A stretch of 64,000 nt of DNA from Palsa-744 sp036498265 (GTDB taxonomy: Bacteria; Actinomycetota; Thermoleophilia; Solirubrobacterales; Solirubrobacteraceae). Numbering within the stretch: position 1 is the first letter of the stretch; each line of letters starts with the position of its first letter. A program made the position numbers and the translations under genes. This document shows positions 60,703 to 64,000 of this stretch, one piece after another. Location of the stretch: NCBI GenBank assembly GCA_036498265.1, contig DASYFT010000016.1:38470-102469 (forward strand). Reading direction: 5' to 3'. A model generated the notes under the pieces. That model made no database searches, was not told the origin of the DNA, and saw only the letters and a list, made by a program, of their open reading frames with translations.

Positions 60703-61149
60703 ATGGACCGGACGAGCTTGCGAGGGGGGATTGCGGGCGCGGTCGCGACGGTGGTGATGACGCTAGAGCAGCCACTCGACCAGCACATGTTCGACTCCAA
60801 GTACGACGACGTCGAGATCCTGGGCAAGCTCGTGACGCGCGGCGAGCACTGGCGACCAATCGGCTTCGCGCTGCACGTGCAGAACGGCGCGATCTTGGGC
60901 GCCGCATACGCACGACTCAAGCCGTCCCTGGCAGGGTCGGCTGTGGTCCGCGGCCTGACGATGGGCCTGGTCGAGCACATCGCGACCTGGCCGATGACCG
61001 TGCTGGTCGACCGCTACCACCCTGCCCGCAGCGAACTGCCGAAGCTCGCCGCCAACCGCCAAGCCTTCGCACAGGCAACCATCCGTCACGCAGTGTTCGG
61101 GATCGTCCTCGGCGTCCTTGAGGATGCGCTGGACCACGGCAGCGCATAG
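60703..61149 (+). CDS. Small membrane-associated protein, unknown function
   Basis: A 148-residue protein (MDRTSLRGGIAGAVATVVMT) with ggagg 13 bases before the ATG. Hydrophobic segments at about residues 8-25, 56-70, 82-104 and 128-142 suggest a four-helix membrane protein. GFALHVQNGAILGAAYARLK is Gly/Ala-rich. I do not recognise a defined family. Confidence 0.65.
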   Translation: MDRTSLRGGIAGAVATVVMTLEQPLDQHMFDSKYDDVEILGKLVTRGEHWRPIGFALHVQNGAILGAAYARLKPSLAGSAVVRGLTMGLVEHIATWPMTVLVDRYHPARSELPKLAANRQAFAQATIRHAVFGIVLGVLEDALDHGSA

Positions 61150-61268
61150 GCTGCGTCGCAGGTCGGGTCCCTAACTCGGCGCTCCGAGCCTGTTACTGAT
61201 CCAAACCTGGCGGTGGCGCCGGTCGGTAGGGTCGGCTGACCTTCCAATGCGACCGAGAGGAGTTCGGC

Positions 61269-62126
61269 ATGGCGCCCATTTCGGAGCGGGAGAGCAGGGA
61301 GATCGAGGCGGCAAACGCCTCGGAAACGACTCCGGTCGTCTTCATCCATGGCCTCTGGCTGTTGCCCGGCAGCTGGGCCAACTGGGCGGACCTCTTCGAG
61401 CAGGCCGGTTTCGCGCCGCTGACGCCCGACTGGCCAGACGATCCAGAAACGGTTGAAGAGGCCCGGGCAGCCCCGGACGTCCTCGCCAAGAAGACCTTGA
61501 AGCAGGTCGCCGATCACACCACCGAGATCATTGATGCCTTGAACAAGAAACCAGCGGTCATGGGACACTCGACCGGCGGCTTGCTGGCGCAGATGCTCGC
61601 CGGCCGAGGCCTCTCGGCGGCCACGGTGGCAATCGACCCTGGGGTCTTCCGCGGCGTCCTCCCTCTTCCGGTCTCCGTGCTCAAAGGAGTGGGCCCGTTC
61701 CTGATCAACCCGCTCACGCGCAGCCGCGCGATCACGCTGACGTTCGACCAGTTCAACTACGGGTGGACGAACGCCCTCGACGAGCACGAGGCCCGCCAGC
61801 TTTACGACACCTACCATGTGGCCGGGTCGGGGATCGCCCTGGCCCAGATGGGAAACGCCAACCTCAATCCCTGGACCGAGTCGAAGGTCGACACGGAGAA
61901 CCCCGATCGGGGCCCGCTACTGATCCTCGACGGCGAGAAGGACCACACGGTTCCCTGGGCGATTGCCAATGCGGCCTACAAGCGGCAGAAGCGCAACCCA
62001 AGCGTCACCGAGATCAAGAAGATGCCCAACCGCGGCCACTCGCTCACCATCGACCACGGTTGGCAGGAGGTCGCGCAGACCGCACTCGACTTCATCAGAC
62101 GGTTCGTCCCGGCCAAGCCGGACTAG
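61269..62126 (+). CDS. Alpha/beta hydrolase
   Basis: A 285-residue hydrolase, gagaggag lying 8 bases before the ATG. FIHGLWLLPGSW is the oxyanion loop, GHSTGG the nucleophile elbow, LILDGEKDHTVPW the Asp and NRGHSLTIDHGW the His. Many actinobacterial homologues are annotated as alpha/beta hydrolases of unknown substrate. Downstream are three hairpins. Confidence 0.87.
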   Translation: MAPISERESREIEAANASETTPVVFIHGLWLLPGSWANWADLFEQAGFAPLTPDWPDDPETVEEARAAPDVLAKKTLKQVADHTTEIIDALNKKPAVMGHSTGGLLAQMLAGRGLSAATVAIDPGVFRGVLPLPVSVLKGVGPFLINPLTRSRAITLTFDQFNYGWTNALDEHEARQLYDTYHVAGSGIALAQMGNANLNPWTESKVDTENPDRGPLLILDGEKDHTVPWAIANAAYKRQKRNPSVTEIKKMPNRGHSLTIDHGWQEVAQTALDFIRRFVPAKPD

Positions 62127-62179
62127 ACAGCGGTCGACCTCGCCGGTGGCGTCCCGCCGCACGAGAAATCCCGACGGCA

Positions 62180-62248
62180 CCGAATGCGGAGTGCTTGGCC
62201 GCATTCGGGTAGGGCTGACCCTACTCTTGCGCTCCGGTCCGGCGGAGC
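62180..62248 (+). terminator. Three consecutive hairpins in an intergenic region
   Basis: Hairpin 1: 10-base arms ccgaatgcgg (62180-62189) and ccgcattcgg (62199-62208). Hairpin 2: gtaggg/ccctac (62209-62224) with loop ctga. Hairpin 3: gctccg (62231-62236) and cggagc (62243-62248). They fill 69 bases of the 231-base gap after the hydrolase gene. Either a multipart terminator or a structured leader of the next operon. Confidence 0.6.
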
Positions 62249-62357
62249 AACGTATCGGGGGCGCGGGTATGGCGGCCTGCCCCTCGTGACGCAAAAGTGT
62301 CCGCATGCGCTCAACCGACGCGATCGGCACTTGGTCCGCACTGGCGGAGCGTGCCCC

Positions 62358-62858
62358 GTGACGAGCCGGAGCGCCGCGCCGACCGGCCCGATCGAGCCCG
62401 GAACCGAGGCGCCCGACTTCGCGCTTCGCTCGACGCCGGACCAGCTGCTGTCGCTCTCCGAGTGCCGTGGCCGGCCGGTGATCCTTGCGTTCTATCCGGA
62501 GGACTGGAGCCCTGTCTGCTCGGACCAGCTCGGCTTGTACCAGGCGGTCCTGCCGGAGTTCGAGAGGTTCGGCGCCCAACTCATCGGTATCTCGGTGGAC
62601 GGTATTTGGTGCCATCTGGCTTTCGCGCGCGAGCGCAATCTGCACTTCCCGCTGCTCGCTGACTTCGAGCCGAAGGGCGACGTGTCGCGGGCCTACCGCG
62701 CCTACCGTGCCCAGGACGGGACGAGCGAGCGTGCTTTGTTCGTGATTGACGCGGACGGCATCGTGCGTTGGAGCTACGTGTCGCCGGTCGCCGTCAACCC
62801 CGGCGCCGACGGGATCCTGAACGCGCTCCAGAACCTCGGGACGGGAGGGGCTGGGTGA
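62358..62858 (+). CDS. Peroxiredoxin (AhpC/TSA type)
   Basis: A 166-residue protein starting at GTG 62358, with ggag 9 bases upstream. FYPEDWSPVCSDQLGLYQAV has the peroxidatic Cys (C54) in the expected place; C85 in DGIWCHLAFA may be the resolving Cys. PGTEAPDFALRS is the usual opening. It reduces peroxides using a thiol reductant. It overlaps the DsbA-like gene by GTGA, so the two are likely partners. Confidence 0.88.
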   Translation: MTSRSAAPTGPIEPGTEAPDFALRSTPDQLLSLSECRGRPVILAFYPEDWSPVCSDQLGLYQAVLPEFERFGAQLIGISVDGIWCHLAFARERNLHFPLLADFEPKGDVSRAYRAYRAQDGTSERALFVIDADGIVRWSYVSPVAVNPGADGILNALQNLGTGGAG

Positions 62859-63406
62859 GCACGACCTGGGAGTCGCGCCTCGTGGTGCCGGTCGCGGAGG
62901 CCCGCGACCATATTCAGGGGTCCGCAAACGCCCCGGTTACGCTCGTCGAGTACGGCGACTTCCAGTGTCCCTACTGCGGGCGCGCCTATCCGATCGTCAA
63001 GGAGGTCCAGGCGCGCATGGGTGACCGCGTCCGATTCGTCTTCCGCCACTTCCCGATCTCGACCTCACATCCATACGCCGAGCAGGCGGCCGAGGCGGCC
63101 GAGGCCGGCGCCGCGCAGGGCAGGTTCTGGGAGATGCACGATCACCTGTTCGAGAACCAGAAGCGTCTGCGTAACGAGGACCTGCACCGGTATGCCGAGG
63201 AACTCGGCCTGGACACCGAACGCTTCGATCAGGAGTTGGCCGGCCACATCTACGCCGACCGTATCCACGAGGACTTCCTCGGAGGCGTACGCAGCGGCGT
63301 GAACGGGACGCCGACCTTCTACATCGACGGCACTCGGTACGACGGCTCTTACGAGGCTGACGATCTGGTCGTTGCGCTCGAGCAGGCCGCTCAGGAAGGC
63401 GGATGA
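62855..63406 (+). CDS. DsbA-family thioredoxin-fold protein without signal peptide
   Basis: A 183-residue protein starting at GTG 62855. FQCPYCGRAYP holds the CPYC active site (C38, C41), and VNGTPTFYIDGTRYDG the cis-Pro loop. The helical insert (YAEQAAEAAEAGAAQGRFWE) is typical of the DsbA/FrnE-like group. There is no signal peptide or lipobox, so it is probably cytoplasmic and could be reductant or oxidant for the peroxiredoxin it overlaps. Confidence 0.87.
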   Translation: MSTTWESRLVVPVAEARDHIQGSANAPVTLVEYGDFQCPYCGRAYPIVKEVQARMGDRVRFVFRHFPISTSHPYAEQAAEAAEAGAAQGRFWEMHDHLFENQKRLRNEDLHRYAEELGLDTERFDQELAGHIYADRIHEDFLGGVRSGVNGTPTFYIDGTRYDGSYEADDLVVALEQAAQEGG

Positions 63407-63595
63407 CCAAGGTTCGGGCCGGGAGCTCTCCTGATGTGGCTCGTGGTGAGCATGAGCGTCACCTGACTCTCGTCGGCGCTTGAGCAGCCGGTCGTGTCGC
63501 GCAGAGCTCGGCGTGCACGACCACATCGAGCTCCGGCCCAGTAGGGTCCGCATACGGCAAGTGTGCGAGGGAGGGAGGCGGGGGAATGCGCAAGG

Positions 63596-64000
63596 CCATT
63601 ACAGTCATTTGTCTTATCGTCGGGATGAGCGCGCTCGCGGCGGCCAGCGCGTCGGCGGAACCGGAGTTTGTGACGAAAGCCGTAGTCGGGGAAGCCGTCA
63701 GCCGCGTCCCGTTTTCGGGGACTATCGGCGCCACGTTCTTTGAAGGCCAGAAATCGAAATCCAAGGTGTCCTGCACGAACGTGGCCGGTCAGGGCAGCGG
63801 CATCACGGGCGAAGTGACCGGTGCCAAAAGCCTCGCCAGCATCGTCATCACCTATACCGGTTGCAAAAACGGCGAATGCCCGATCGCGAGCGAAGGCAAG
63901 CCGGAAGGGGTGGTCCAAAGCAAGATTCTCGCCGGGAAGCTGGGTGAGGTCGCTCCGGGGAAGCCCGGTATCAAGCTGTTCTCGGAAGCCGAAGGCAAAG
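63596..64000 (+). CDS. Secreted protein, cut by window end
   Basis: An open frame of 135 codons to the window end, starting MRKAITVICLIVGMSALAAA with a signal peptide cleaved near ASASAEP. gggagggaggcgggg precedes the ATG. The mature part is a Gly/Lys/Thr-rich beta protein with C-K-N-G-E-C (GCKNGECPI). GAA and AAA codons dominate, as in the 14208 and 17793 genes. No function can be assigned. Confidence 0.72.

Noticed and set aside
1..64000. CRISPR arrays, IS elements, prophage
   Set aside because: No regularly spaced repeats, transposases, integrases or phage structural genes were seen.

Overview
The window is about 64 kb of very GC-rich DNA with densely packed genes and frequent 1-4 base stop/start overlaps. 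The gene mix suggests a soil actinobacterium of the Solirubrobacterales/Thermoleophilia type: a six-gene Mce cluster, an ImuB/DnaE2 mutagenesis cassette, PucR, TetR and MarR regulators, a cyclase fused to a hydrolase, and low-complexity secreted proteins rich in GAA codons. The taxonomic call is inference from gene content, not from a marker gene. No rRNA, tRNA, CRISPR array, insertion sequence or prophage was seen.

Region 1 (1-14,978) lies on the minus strand. It holds the SOS cassette imuB - DUF6504 - dnaE2 (dnaE2 cut by the window edge) with a perfect CGAAC-N4-GTTCG LexA box. Upstream lies a long Mce operon: six MCE-domain proteins, a large secreted lytic transglycosylase with a degenerate LytM/M23 region inserted after the first MCE gene, and an Mkl/MlaF-type ATPase at the 3' end. 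The YrbE/MlaE permeases usually found with Mce genes are absent here. A secreted protein of unknown function precedes the operon.

Region 2 (15-36.5 kb) is mixed metabolism: a PurM-like protein, an acyl-CoA dehydrogenase, a 969-residue secreted repeat protein, a beta-lactamase-fold hydrolase and an esterase, a Baeyer-Villiger-type monooxygenase translationally coupled to a GMC oxidoreductase, a cutinase-like secreted hydrolase, a PucR-type regulator, a GGDEF-EAL protein with intact motifs, an aldo/keto reductase and small enzymes. With the Mce importer this reads as uptake and oxidation of lipids or other hydrophobic compounds.

Region 3 (36.5-44.7 kb) is redox and metalloid related. A divergent locus around an ArsR repressor carries, to the left, a peptide with three CC pairs exactly nine residues apart and an R2-like dimetal oxidase, and to the right a calcineurin-like phosphoesterase and an AqpS-like aquaporin. 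A clear inverted repeat sits in the shared promoter. No arsenate reductase or arsenite efflux pump is present, so this is not a standard ars operon, and it is the best candidate here for an undescribed system. A disulfide reductase lacking the usual catalytic His, a peroxiredoxin-like protein and a cNMP-binding/TrxR-like fusion lacking CxxC flank it.

Region 4 (44.7-64 kb) contains self-regulated transport and detoxification units: TetR/DUF4389 with twin operators, TetR - glycosyltransferase - epoxide hydrolase, DHA2-type MFS pumps (one divergent from a MarR repressor), and a universal stress protein. It also has a pair of duplicated YbjQ-like genes with a small partner, an alpha/beta-hydrolase-adenylate cyclase fusion, a MetF-like protein, an NmrA-like reductase and a peroxiredoxin-DsbA pair downstream of three consecutive hairpins. 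The window ends inside another small secreted protein.
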